64,000 bases of DNA. Source: Amphirosellinia nigrospora. Taxonomy: Eukaryota > Ascomycota > Sordariomycetes > Xylariales > Xylariaceae. Of the stretch, positions 47,700-59,660 are shown piece by piece. The translations under genes and the position numbers were made by a program. A model generated the notes under the pieces. The model was not told the origin of the DNA and did not search any database. It saw only the letters and a program-made list of their open reading frames with translations. The stretch covers positions 4,483,058 through 4,547,057 of the forward strand of contig SCHM01000003.1 of NCBI GenBank assembly GCA_004123355.1, in the 5' to 3' direction. The stretch's first letter is position 1. Every line of letters begins with the position of its first letter.

Positions 47700-50490
47700 A
47701 TGTCTGGTAAGTTACTACCCACGCGAGTTGCGTCGCCAATGCGCCAGCGCTACACGTCGGAGAATCCTCGTTCAACTTCTACAATGTCACCCCTTGCAAG
47801 CCGTCCTCGGCGGGCTGCATGATAGGTCAGATTCAGTTGGAACACATTGTCTAACAGATATACCTCTAGGTGAACCAGAACCCCGTCGGTCAGTGCGCGC
47901 CACCAAGGGCCAGCACACGAAGGCTTTCGACCAGCTCGAGAACGGTCCTGAACCACCAAAGAGGCGACAGACTAAGAAAAGCACCAAGAAGGCTGCGGAG
48001 AAAGAAGATAAGCAGGAAGAAGACGAAGAAATCATCCGCTGTATCTGTGGCGCAACCACGCAGGACGACGACGATGCGAACGAGCCTTGGATCGCCTGCG
48101 ATAAGTGTAACGCTTGGCAGCATAACGTCTGTGTGGGCGTGAGTGTGTTCACAGAGGATTTAGTTAATAGTTACTTTTGCGAACAATGCTCGCCCCAGGA
48201 CCACAAAGAAACCCTAGAGGCGATCAAAAAGGGCGAGAAGCCTTGGGTGGACCGTCGCCAGAAATATGAGGATGAGAAGAAGCGAAAGAAGGGGGCAAGA
48301 AAGGCAAGGGAAAACGTGTTAGCGACCATAAGGATCGCGCATCGCCAAGCGCTACAAGCGTCAAACCGAAGCCATCGCCAACGCCCGATGGAAAGAAGGA
48401 GGAACCTGCCCAAGAACCCCAAACAAAAGGGAAGCGCAAATCACGAGACCACTCCAAGGCCCTGCCCCAAAGCAACGCAAAGTGGCCGATAACCACAATC
48501 AATCCGCACCCATATACCCCAAGTATTCGCCTCCAAATGACCTACCAGAGTCTATCCAGAAGCTCGAAGGGACGAGGAAGTCAGCCGCGATGGCCCTGCA
48601 AAAGTCACTTGACGTCGCTGTCGACCAAGCCGAGAAGAAGAAGATGTATACTCTTCCAGAGGGGTCCAGCAAGAAAACGATCTCGGAGCGGTTGGCTATT
48701 GAGATTGAACGCGCGTTCCAGGACACCCACCCCAATACTTCCCAGAATGCGGCACAATTACGGACGCTGGTATTTAGCTTGAAGAACAACATTGAGCTTG
48801 CCGCCGGGTACTTAACCGGACCCTCCCACCACCGTCATTCGTGGTTATGACTAGTGAGGAACTAGCGACAAAGGAGCTTCAACGCGAAAATGCCGAAATG
48901 AAAGCCCGCGCCGACAAACAGTCAATCCTCATCAACGATGAGGGGCCTCGCGTACGACGTACACACAAAGGCGAGGAGGTTGTAGAAGCAGAAAGTTTCT
49001 CGATGGCAATGGATGAAGCCCGTCGCAACTTCGGCAACAAGGGATTCGGGAAGCCGCCGAAACTACAGGCACCGGTGCGAGTGCAAGCCCGAGTACGGGT
49101 GCCAACACGGAGACTACGAGCGGCGATGGTGAAAAGCCAGCACCCCCTCGCCGATCTTCGTCCGGTCCTTTACGGATCAACACCCAACCTTCGCAGTCAC
49201 CTAAACCGGCTGATTTCGATCTCGGCAAAGTCTTCTCAAGCGTACGTTCTCCCTCCGTTCCACATCAGCGACGAGCTTCCACCCAAGTCCGTTCAGCCGG
49301 TCCAGGGGATGACCCGGATGTGGATCGGCTACTTGAGGATGATGGCAATGAATCTCCTCCATATTCTCCCACCGAGGATATTGATCCCGATGTTGTTTGG
49401 CGTGGGCCACTGACCATGACCAACGTGGCGGACATCCCTACCATCGCCAAATTTGTTGGGGGGGCGGACCTGAGCAAGGTCAGAGATATCCCCTGGAAGG
49501 ATCTGATACCCCGCTTCTCAGCGTCTGTGGCCGTATACCGGAAGAGAAGGCAGTGCCATACCTTTGCGGTCTGAGATATAACAACCAGATTGACCTAGTA
49601 ATCACGAGCCTTACCCCTGCCCGGACCAACAACGAGGACGATCGTAAGCAATTCTTGTCAGTCATAGAGTATTTCCGAAGCAAGAAACGCTATGGCGTTG
49701 TTGGCGAGCGAAAGCTAGGTAACGTGCGTGATACCTATCTAGTACCCGTACCAGAAGGGAGTGGCCTATTCCGGAACCTATGCAAAATATAGGGGATCAT
49801 CTAATCCCTCAGGTGCGGACTGAGCCGATGCTTCTCATGGTCTTCGTTGTCCGAGACGAGAAGCAAACCCCCTCAGTTGCTGAACAACCGCGATCTGATG
49901 TACCGCAGAGCCAAAGCAGTACTCCATCACATGCTACTCCTGTACCACCCCCTCGCCATCCATCCTTACCTGGCCCGACTTGGTCGCCTGCCACCCTCAG
50001 GGCTCATTCAGTAGCCTTCCCATACCCCACCGCAGTACAGCCAGACCCCAATACCACTTCCAAAAATTCCCGGACAACCTACACGTCCCACACCCACCGG
50101 CTATGCCAACCCAGTCTAACGTTCCTCCCCAGTGCTCAATCAAGATCCCAATGCCAATTCCATAAGAGCAGCACAAGCTGAGGGTGAAATGAAAGCCAGA
50201 CAGGTACTTGGCCCGCTTTTCAGTAGCTCTACTGTCACCTTTCTTCTACCGCACGCAGCTCGTATGAAGGAGGGTGAGTGGAATGCAGTTCGTCGATGCC
50301 TAGAGCGCGATCCACGGGCTCGTGAAGATCTTCAGCTCCTCAGCAAGCTCTTAACCGAGGAAGGCAATGCCAGAAAGAACGGCCCTCGCCTCAGACCAAT
50401 ACGTCCTCCCCTGGCGTCGTGCAGACGACACTTGCTGCTGCCGCTAATCCCGCTCCTGAGGCGACATCAACACCGCAGCCAAAAGTTTAG
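47700..50490 (+). CDS. BYE1: BYE1-like transcription factor: PHD finger, TFIIS central domain, SPOC domain
   Basis: Bye1-type proteins bind H3K4me3 chromatin through the PHD finger and RNA polymerase II through the TFIIS-like domain. Exon 1 is seven bases (ATGTCTG, 47700-47706), then an intron 47707-47869 and exon 2 from 47870 (EPEPRRSVRATKGQHTKAF). PHD finger at about 48036-48186: IIRCICGATT, WIACDKCNAWQHNVCVG, NSYFCEQC, a Cys4-His-Cys3 set. TFIIS central domain at about 48640-48990 (RLAIEIERAFQDTHPNTSQN; LVFSLKNNIELAAGYL; ELATKELQRENAEMKARAD). SPOC domain at about 49395-49850 (VVWRGPLTMTNVADIPTIAK; LVITSLTPARTNNEDDRKQF; VEYFRSKKRYGVVG-like helix). A Pro/Ser-rich linker follows and a helical tail ends PEATSTPQPKV, TAG 50488-50490. 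At least six frame breaks (about 48290, 48475, 48825, 49090-49200, 49530, 50120, 50390), often in G or C runs. Confidence 0.86.
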
Positions 50491-52766
50491 GGCCGATGTT
50501 CGATTCAAACCCATTATACCCAAGTGCATAGCTAGTTCTTTGTATTGCTTCTGTATGATACTATTCTGCATAGCTTTAGTGCTTAACTTGGCCATACGCA
50601 TCAACGATAGGAATATAAACACTTTGAAATCAAACATCTTGAGACTCTTAAATTTTGTCTGACTAGTTTCCATCATTAAGTGATCCAGTAACAAGTTCAT
50701 ACACACAAATATTCTATGTCTAGTGCGTTGCTTCTCGACGATGATCAACGACATTTTGGAGGACACGGTCTCTTATTGTCTCGTATCCTATATGTTCATG
50801 CGAGTAGGTTGTGTTTTGGTCAAAGCAGTCTTCGCTCTGTCGCTGGGGTATTATCCCAGTTAACTATTGCCTATCATGGAGGAGGACATTGAGTCTACGA
50901 TAAACATCAAACATTCCACATCGCTCCACACAATACAAACATACCAACAACATAACATCACCAAATTTAACAAGTAAGTTATTAATGGTCATCATAGGCA
51001 TACCTCCTCTGAGGTTATCGGAGAAATTCAGGTCGCTTGAACTAAGCGCAGATTGGCCGGCGGCCAACAGAGAAATAGATAGAACCGAAATTTAACCTGC
51101 CATTATCTCTGTTTACAAACATCGAGATATGTAACTCTTCATATTTATTCACTGCCTCGGCAACTCTGATCGCCTCGCGAGGCATTACATGAAACTGAAG
51201 ATGAAAGATGAAGTTGGTCATTTTTGTATAGCCATGACTTATTCTGTCTTGGCCCGCTTGCTTAAAAGCAACATATTCTTTGTCAGACTATAGAAATAAA
51301 TATTTTAACAAACGACCAAAGGCAACTGTATGTCAAGGACAACCCGGCACTACAAATTTTCCACAAATTCGATCGCAATTCCCAGTATAGGGACTTCCTA
51401 TCATACATACCAGGAACTAACTGGGTCTCGAATTCAAGACATGAACCTCCGTATTGTCATAAAAAAAACGAGTGTGACTCTACACGAGACTGCAGCTCCT
51501 CACCTCCCCCCGTATATATCCGAAACAGTAAAGGGATAATAAGGCGCGAGAGCAAAGCAACCGGAAGCGAGGCTATTCAGGTATATAACCTAAAGATGTC
51601 CTTCCACCTCCCTAGATAAAAGGAGGGCATGGCCTTCATACCCCGCTCCATACTCTATCTAGATAGGAAATCATTATAAATTGAACCAAATACTGATGCT
51701 TTCCAATGTCTTGATCACAAGGTCTTATCATATGTATAGACATATGATAAGAAATGTTCCATTTCAAACGGCAGCAGCAGTATCTGCCTTCGTTTCACTC
51801 AAGACCCCGCGACATACCAGAAGTAGCAGAAGCAAAGACCCTGAACCTAAACTCATACTTAAGATCCAAGATAGCGAGATATGGTCGACCTTGAACAAGT
51901 AAAGGCTTGGGTGGAAAGGTAGGTAGGCAGGTTACCTTGTCACCAGCGGACAAGTCAGAAAAGGACAGCCCAGTCATTTTACAATTCGTATATAAATAAC
52001 TACTAGACTGAAATCAGGATACTAGATACTAATGGTGCTGCTGACTTGAAATGTCCCATGTTACTTAAACCATCGGCTTTCAATAATAATCACCCTTGAT
52101 CCTCTGATATCCCAGTCACAAGTTCAAAGATCATGATCACATCAATTCTGTTTTTTGTTTCTAATCAGATTGTCCCACTTTTAAGGGCATATAGACATTA
52201 CGTAAGGCCCGACCATTGCAATGCTATAGCGAAATTTCGTCCACACACCGGGTGCCTCTATCATGCGCCATGCTTATGCCACATCCCGAACCGTTGGGGA
52301 CCCCATCTCTACCTCTAGTAGCCTCGTATATCACGTTCCGTAATGAAATCTTCGACTTCGCCGAGATATAGTCAGGGAGGAGAGCTGAACACATCACCTC
52401 TACCACAACGATGTGGCCGACGCAAACATTGCAATGTAGGGCGAGGGTAACAACTTAGCAACGACATAATCATAGACAGCATAGCGCTCGTCTTTACTCG
52501 TGTAGTTGTGTCCTCGACTCATGCCATGTCGGACATCTTCCAGCCTCTTTTCCGTACCCCTAACCTATCAGAACGCCCGCATCTTCGAAACAACACATAG
52601 AACAGAAATTGAGAAGGGAGTTGTCGTCAAGACCAAGGAGAAATCGCCGGGATATTATCAAGTCGTACGGGGAAGCTGGGAAATGTATCAAATATACACG
52701 CGTAGAAGGCGAAGTAAAACGGGTAGTTGCACCGTGAATTAGAATGAATCGACCAGAATGCACCGA
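50491..52766. other. Gene-free convergent intergenic region
   Basis: No coding region recognised in 2.3 kb between the 3' ends of the BYE1-like gene and GMPPB. AT-rich. It contains the perfect inverted repeat at 51724-51751. Several short plus-strand frames lack protein-like pattern. Confidence 0.6.
51724..51751. repeat. Perfect 12-bp inverted repeat with 4-nt loop
   Basis: CTTATCATATGT, loop ATAG, then ACATATGATAAG: the two arms are exact reverse complements. The stem is A/T-rich, in the convergent 3' intergenic space. Could be a cruciform, a dimer binding site or part of a small structured RNA; no evidence separates these. Confidence 0.85.
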
Positions 52767-54109
52767 TTACATGATAATGGCAGGTATATCGACATTGGCC
52801 TTGATGCTCTTGTGGGGGAGGATGCTTCCACCGTTGACGTAGATCTCATCGCCAATAGTGACATCGTCGCCCAGCACCGTGACGTTTTCGAGGCGCGCCC
52901 ATTTGCCAACCGTGCTGTTCCAGCCAACAATGGTGCTCTTTATCCACGCGTGATCCTTGACCTTGGAACCGGGCAGGATAGTGCAGCGCTGAAGACGAAC
53001 ACCATCGCCGATGATGCAGTTCTTGCCGATGACGACGTTGGGACCGATACGACAGTTTTTGCCAATCTTGGCAGTCTCGTCAACCATAACGTTGCCTCCG
53101 TGAACGTAGCTCTCGCTTGGCGAAACAAGAAGCTTAGGGTTCTTCTTGGCGAGTGACGATAGATATAGGCAAGTGCCCGTCAAGAAATCCTTCGGTTGGC
53201 CGACATCCATCCAGAAGCCTTCCAGGTCGAACGAGTGCAGCTTGCCGTCGCGAACAATGGCGGGGAAAGTCTCCTGCTCGATAGACGTAGGGCGATTTTT
53301 CTCGATACGGTCAAGAACGGAGGGGTTTAGGATGTAAAGACCAGCGTTGATGCGGTTGCCAACGAACTCAACAGGCTTCTCGACGAACCGGTCGATACGT
53401 GAGGGGTGGTTTGGCTTGTGGACAACGACACCGTATTTGGAAGGCTCCTCGACCTTGGTTACAACAATAGTGCCCTCGTCCCCGTGGGCGTTGTGGAACT
53501 CAACTAGTTGCTTGAAAGGGAATTCGCATGTGACATCAGAGTTGAGCACAAAGAAGGGCGAGTTGTCCTTAGCAAGAATCTCCTCTGCCAGCTTCAGGGC
53601 CCAGCGGTGCCAAGCGGCTCGGGCTCGAGAGAGAAGTGGATCTTGAGGCCGAGTTGGTCCTCATACTAGACATGCAGCGGATTAGCGATGGGTGGCAAGG
53701 CAAATGCAGGTCTCTTGGAGCGCTTGTCTCGGACACTGACCTCTTTCAAGACACGTTCCATGATCTCGGGCCGGTAGTTGACAGCAAGAACGACGTCGGT
53801 AACACCAACGGCCGCCAGGGCTTCGATCTGATGTAGAATCATGGGTTTGTTGGCGAACTCGACGAGAGGCTTGGGCATCGTAAGAGTCTACGAGGAAGAC
53901 GTAGTCGTTAGCAGTTGTAGCAATCCATCTTAGGAGTATAGGCTATAGTAGTGCTCTTGCTCAGAGTTGGGAGGGCAAATTCACATACCAGAGGACGCAG
54001 GCGAGTGCCAAAGCCGCCGACAAGAATGAGAGCTGCGCAAACATAGTTAGCGAATTGGTCGCGTCGCCGGGAGAGCACAATGCTAGGCTGCGGCTTGCTT
54101 ACCCTTCAT
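52767..54109 (-). CDS. MPG1: Mannose-1-phosphate guanylyltransferase (GDP-mannose pyrophosphorylase B)
   Basis: Makes GDP-mannose from mannose-1-phosphate and GTP for N- and O-glycans, GPI anchors and cell-wall mannan; essential in fungi. Four exons: 54109-54103 (seven bases), 54032-53989 ([15 protein letters not shown], the catalytic signature), 53887-53741 ([20 protein letters not shown]), 53665-52767. Introns are GT-AG (70, 101 and 75 nt). Further marks are [57 protein letters not shown] and the beta-helix repeats ([20 protein letters not shown]). It ends [13 protein letters not shown]. One C is missing in the G/C run at 53597-53602 (GCT GGG CCC CTG expected); restoring it gives 365 residues, the family length. 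Without it translation would stop at about one third of the protein, so an assembly error is the best reading. Confidence 0.96.
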
Positions 54110-57100
54110 GTTGAATTAGGTTGATTGATTATAATACTCTATAGAGTTGGCGATGAGGTTGGCGAGTAGTTGAGCTGGACTAGACGGCGATGAAGAGAGT
54201 GACGAAGGAGGAGGGAAATTGGCGGTGTGGCCAAGAAATAGGAGAAATTATATTCGCGGTAATGCGAAATTTGGGTTGGTTCAGGGGTTATTTGAGAAGG
54301 ATAGAGTTTCCTGCAGCCAAAACGTGACGAGAAGGACAGGGCGATGCTTCGCAGATGGCGGTCTAGGAGCGCGTGCGATCGAAAGTAAGTCCCGTGGGCG
54401 ACAGTGGAAATAATTAGTAGAGTAATTGCAGCCGTGAAGTCAAAAACCTAGCCGTCTTTGAGTGCGTTTGTTTGTCTATGGTAGGTTTGTGTATTAATGG
54501 TTAATGTGAGAGAAATGGATCGGGGGACACGAGGTTGTGCTATAGTGGCAGTGGTATTAGTAGCCCCTTTCATTCGCTATGAGCCAGACCAACACGAGAT
54601 CAGATGGTTTAGTTTGGCAAATTACGGTGCCATGCGTGCAAGTAACCTGTACGCTCCCCCGCTACAGGCGCCGGAAGCCACCGACGGACGGTCGTCCGTG
54701 CTGTAGCGCCCCCTGAACAACTCCCTAAAGTTAGGCTGATCGGGTTGAGGACACTTGTGCCACTCAAGCCACACAGACCCATGTTAGACAAAAGAGGAAA
54801 TCGAACAGGGCCATACAGCCAATCAGAGCCCGTTTGCAGACAGAGCTGTGCTCCTTCTCCAGATTAATGCGGGGCCGCGTCTTGTAGCTCGCAGGCCAAT
54901 GCCATTCTGGGCAGCTGACACGAGGTTTGATACAAGACAAGCATTCGACGCTGCGCTCATTTCCTGCTCAGTGCACTTACCAATGTCTAATTATTTACGA
55001 ACCTCCCGATCGAAATGCAACCTGTCCACATCCATTCAGGAGTCAAATCGATTGCTTTGATTCTCTCTCGTGACGTATTGTTGATGTTGTTATGCGATCT
55101 TGTATGATTGAGCATTTACCAAGTATTAGCCGAAAAGACAAGCCCCCAACAACTTGAAGAATTCATCCCCCACCTCAAAAATTTGTGCACTTAGGTAGCC
55201 TATCAGCATGCGACTTGACGCTACAACTTCGTATTTGGCGCTCCAAACCTTGACTTGCCCCCACGACTACTTATATCACACGTTTTGTCACCTGAGTTTT
55301 AGTCTACAGTATACTATGTAGTCCTCAGGGGCTGAGGAGCCAGCCAATACGGAATTTCCAGCTCACCAGCTGACGGTTATACACGTGTAGATGTGCTTAT
55401 CCTCGGGCAGATCGGGTAGGTACCTGCAGGCTGCAGAAAAGAATTTTGCGGGATGGGTGGCAAGGTGCGAGTTAGTGTAGATGGTGTGTCCTCCTTCAGG
55501 GGGTTTTGCAACCATGGTAATATCGAATAAGCTTGCGCAGCCAACATATTGACCAAGCAGAAGCATCGAAGAACGCCACTCGTCTTCCGTGCGGTTTACA
55601 AGATCGTCCCAACTATTGGGCCAACTTTGTTGTGTCACGAGTGAACCCCAACCAAGAGTCTGTCTCTGATCATGGGATCATGAGAGGGGAAAGAGCATTG
55701 ATCCTTGTAGCATGTCTACATGGCACACGGTATCACTGTTTAAAAGAAACAGGCGGCGAGGGTATATATGGCTTCCCTACCTGCTTGCTTTAGATAGGTG
55801 CGTATGCCTCGTAGGCATAGGCATAGTCAACGGTTGACTAGGGAGATGTGAAGTGAGATGAGGCTATGATAGACAGGGGACATGCCAAGAGCGGGTGGCC
55901 TAGCGCGTGGGAAGAATACTTCGAAGCCAGGAACGAGACTTATGTAAAATGCCCTTGTTTAGCGAACGCCGGTAGTTAGCGAACCTCGTCACGTTAGCAT
56001 GAAGTAGTGTGCACTCTACTGCCGAGTTGACAGCTTGGTGGTGGTGGTGGTGTGGTGGTAGTAGCGAGGGTGGTGTGGATGGGTGGATTGATACTTATGT
56101 ACGTATATCTCTGCAGAGATATGCGGGTGTGGGTGGACGGACGAGATGCAGGTATGCGTGTGCTGTCACAGCGCCAGGAACAAAACCCAAGAGAACGGCA
56201 CCACCCACACCACCGGCCCATCGTGTGTGCGTACCTACATGAGATCGCGAGACCCAATCCAACATTTAGGTCCCGGTGGCCCCCCAGAAGTCACTCTTCT
56301 CCACTACTGGAGATGTTGGAGACGAGATGGGCAACCCAATCAATCACCTTGTCACTAACTCGTAAGAAATGGACAGCATCACGTTGTCATGCATGGCACA
56401 CGACGCAAGAAGCTCAAGCGGGAGAAGACTGTATACTTATGTTTGCAGCATCTTGGCACTGTATATTTAACTCTTCGTAAGTTGTGCGGTCGTAACCTCA
56501 TCATCATTGCCATCATCATAATCGTTATCTACCCTTGAGGGCAGCTCTGTATAAAAGAAGCCTGAGACAACAGAAAAAAACAAGGAAAGACGAACAGGCA
56601 TCCCAGCCATGAACGTCTGCTGATCCTACTATAACTTCTTTAGTTGGTACGAGATGTGTTCCTCAGCAAAACAGTCTCCCGGCATCCGAGTATTTTCATG
56701 ATCTCGGCTCAGAGACGATAGTCTGCGGGGCCTCACCCTCCACTCTCTCCAAAGTAATAAGAAAAATCGTTAGAGAACCCCAGGATAATACTATAGACGA
56801 CATGGAGGGGGGCCATAATAAGCAGGGAGACAGATGTACCGGTCCTGAACTAGTCGTCCCCACCCTTCTGGCAAAGCAGGCCGAAATCTATCCATAAAGA
56901 TAAGGCTAAGGGCAGCGCATCGCGCGTCCACGAGGCCACCAAAACTGCTGTGGCCTTCGCTGTATTGCAGGGTTTGAATTTTTATGAGCTTTTCCGAGGG
57001 GCTGCCATAGGCGCTTTAAGAAGACTTTCCAGAGAAATCCATCCTCACGAACCGGCCTGGTTCTGCGGCTTCCATGGGCTCATTTTATAATTGACACCAA

Positions 57101-57511
57101 ATCAAATCTGGGAAGAAAACAAATAGAACGTTAAGCGAGACCAAAACATCCCGGGTGAGAAGAACAAGTACGAAGAGAGGGTCTTGGAAATTTCATCTCG
57201 AAGTTAGGTAGTCAGTCGTAATATCGTCGATTTAAATCGTAAGGTCGTGATTCGTCGTCATTTTATGCAAGTTTTGTGTCCGTTTCTCCCGTCGGGCTAT
57301 GCTGAATGGGGTATTTCGCGGGATATGCCTGAGGGATAAGCTGTGAAGCTTCACCACGTGTATATATCAATAATCCGACGCCTCGCGCTCCTGTTTCTTG
57401 CTGGCACTCTCATTTTCGCTCTCCATTTTGGTCCACTGGCTGTTGGGGGAAAAAACACCCGGCAGTAGTATTGTTAGGGTATGGTCCATCAGAGCATGAA
57501 TTGCTCCTCCC
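54110..57511. other. Gene-poor region
   Basis: No firm gene in 3.4 kb. The left ~700 bases are the GMPPB 5' region. A 91-codon minus-strand frame (55363-55638) has no recognisable pattern. A GTG-rich tract lies at about 56036-56070. The right end is the 3' flank of the dsRBD-like gene. Confidence 0.5.
56036..56070. repeat. GTG/GTA trinucleotide-rich tract
   Basis: ggtggtggtggtggtgtggtggtagtag, an interrupted GTG repeat in non-coding DNA. Confidence 0.7.
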
Positions 57512-58363
57512 TCACTCGAAGGACACGGTTGAGCTGCTGCTCGAATGTCCAGACCTGTGGCGGCTCTCCCTGTGGCTATGGCTGGTATGACTGGCCGAAG
57601 CATGACGGGATTTCTTGCGCCTGCCAGCATCATTGGCTGGAAGACCCTGGACGATACCGTTACGGGCAAGCATGCCTCCATTAACGGAAAAGTTCCGGCA
57701 CACCATAAAGGCCCTCATGGCTGCATTTTCCTGGGCCAGAGAGTTCGATTCGTATGCAAGATCTGTCTGGTACTCGCGGCCGTTCACCAGAACCAGGCAC
57801 GTGTAGCCACTCGTGTCTCTGTAAGACTCATACGAAGGGTCTTGCCACCCGCGACGTCGACACAGACCTATCGGATACCCAGTCAGCTACTGATCCCGGA
57901 AATGTTTTCGTTCGATACCACGCTCTATTGGCGCATGAAACTGCAGCCCTGATGACGCGAAGGAAGATCGAGGGTAATGGATATGCATGACAGCCTAACA
58001 GCGGACGCCCCGACTCAGGAGTAACTGCAGAACCCGGCTCGCACCTTGCAGAAAAAACGTGGGCTGGGTCTCATTATTGTAAGGTGCCGGCAGCTGAGGC
58101 AAGACAGACACCCATTCTGTTGCAGCGGGAACAAGATGGCAAGCTGCACGTGTTGGCGTCGCAGGGGCTTGCCTGCTCACGTGTGTGAGACGACGAGCTC
58201 CCGTCCGTCCAGCCCCACCGGGGCGGCATCAACATCACCACCACCATCATCATCATCATCACCATCAAGGACAATTAGGACGCCGTAATGAAAAAGGCGA
58301 CCGACTAGTGTAGGGCCAAGCGAAGGACTTACTCTCAAGATACTGCATGTAATAGCCCGACAT
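57512..58363 (-). CDS. Small dsRBD-like protein (128 residues)
   Basis: Two exons: 58363-58333 (31 nt, MSGYYMQYLE plus one base) and 57867-57512. The intron 58332-57868 is 465 nt, GT-AG (gtaagtcc...gatag), with an in-phase Ser codon; the spliced frame is 387 nt with no breaks. The N-terminal ~75 residues resemble a double-stranded RNA-binding fold: helix 1 with SLCRRRGWQDPSYESY, three strands with GYTCLVLVNGREYQTDLAYE, and helix 2 with LAQENAAMRAFMVCRNF. The KKxAK lysines that contact RNA in classical dsRBDs are absent from helix 2 (sequence NSLAQENAAM), so RNA binding is not assured. The tail is basic, then rich in Ser and His (RRKKSRHASASHTSHSHRES) and probably disordered. A 2-exon layout with a tiny first exon makes it easy to miss. 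Role unknown. Confidence 0.75.
58227..58266. repeat. CAT/CAC trinucleotide tract inside the intron
   Basis: catcaacatcaccaccacca followed by tcatcatcatcatcaccatc: an interrupted CAT/CAC run within the 465-nt intron of the dsRBD-like gene. Confidence 0.75.
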
Positions 58364-58498
58364 GGTGCTGACCGAGTGTTCAGGGCGCTTCCCGTAAGGA
58401 CCCGAAAAGAATATATTCTTTCTTCAAGGTTAGGTAGAAAACCCCCACACACCAACGGAAACCGAACGAATGCGGGTAGTCCCCAGGGGGGTGACAGT

Positions 58499-58536
58499 GC
58501 TGCTGCTGCTGCTGCTGATGCTGCTGCTACTGCTGC
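58499..58536. repeat. GCT/CTG trinucleotide repeat
   Basis: Interrupted (GCT)n run of 38 bases (five to six units, gat, three units, act, two units). On the minus strand it is a CAG/AGC tract about 140 bases upstream of the dsRBD-like start codon, within its presumed 5' UTR or promoter. Confidence 0.8.
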
Positions 58537-59580
58537 GGGAAAAAGCGTGGTATAGCAGGTGGTTTGGACACTCTTGGAGTATGCAGTCGAGCCCAACCGT
58601 GGGGAAGTGGGCGGCGAGGCGAGGCGAGGGATGAGACCGTCTAGACAGGTAAGGCGCCAGCGAGCGAAGATGGATAACTCTGTACTACGAGGCGAAGGTG
58701 TGATGCGGTGGTGTTGAAGAAGGAGGTTATGCTACGTATTCAGGGCTGTGGTGCAGAAAGACGAGCCATCGACGGCGAGACATGTGTGCTTTATTGCAGA
58801 AAGGGAGCTGTTGGTGCGGGGCAGGGATATCAAGACGGAACAAAGGCAACAAGACAAAATAGGAACGTGTTTGTAAAGGGATAGGCTCCATGGACGCAGC
58901 AGTGATGCGGCTCTCAAGAGTGTGACCCCATCTTGATGTGTTGGCGCGAGTCGTTTGCATTTGATAAAATGTTTAGAGACTAGGCATCTCCCCACTACAC
59001 ATGGGGTGGTGCATCCCTAGAGTCGATCATCTCTCAGACTTAGATAAGTCTGAGCCAGATCCTCATACCTAGCTAGTACAGTACGGTACCGTATCCTTCG
59101 TACCGCCCATGGCCGTTCGAGTTACGTTCCATACCCTGTCCGAACACGCGCCGGGGGGGGGAGGCTGGGTAAAGGAGACGTTGTGGTTATGCAGAGCGCA
59201 ATGGGCGGGCATACAGCACAGTAGGAGGGTTAGTGGCAAAATAGAACTGGAGCCAATTCTGCGGCCAAAATCACGTCCCTCGGCGGGACCATGAGGAGGG
59301 GAATGGAATAAAAAAATAAAAAAAATAAAAATGTAATATTGCGTATGATGGGACGGGGGGGGACGGGGAACGGGGGAGTGAGTTACTTGTCTAACCTTAC
59401 CTACACTATAATACTAGCTGTACAGTAGTTGTGAGCCCACTCGGCCGGTGGCCAGTCACGTCTCGCGCTCGAGACGTATCGAGGAATCAACAGGAGGGAT
59501 GTGCCTGGTTCACGGCTTGGGGGTACAGCAACTAGAAGCAAACGTCTAATCGTGCCTAGGTTGGTAGCTCAGATGGATAG

Positions 59581-59660
59581 CCATACCATACCATACCATA
59601 CCATGCCATGCCATGTACTAGGTATACTAGGTATACTATACTACCTACCTAGTCTACCTA
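59581..59660. repeat. CCATA/CCATG pentamers and CTAGGTATA repeats
   Basis: Four CCATA units, then three CCATG units, then 'ctaggtata' repeats and CTACCTAC runs, all contiguous. Confidence 0.85.

Noticed and set aside
838-50490. Mass pseudogenisation of the locus
   Set aside because: The broken genes include essential ones and the breaks traced base by base are single-base slips, often in homopolymers, with splice sites and motifs intact; sequencing error is simpler.
55363-55638. 91-codon minus-strand frame
   Set aside because: No family, no conserved motif, no splice sites that extend it sensibly.
59566-59600. tRNA A-box-like sequence tagctcagatgg
   Set aside because: No matching B box (GGTTCRANNCC) downstream and no acceptor stem; the following DNA is a CCATA repeat.
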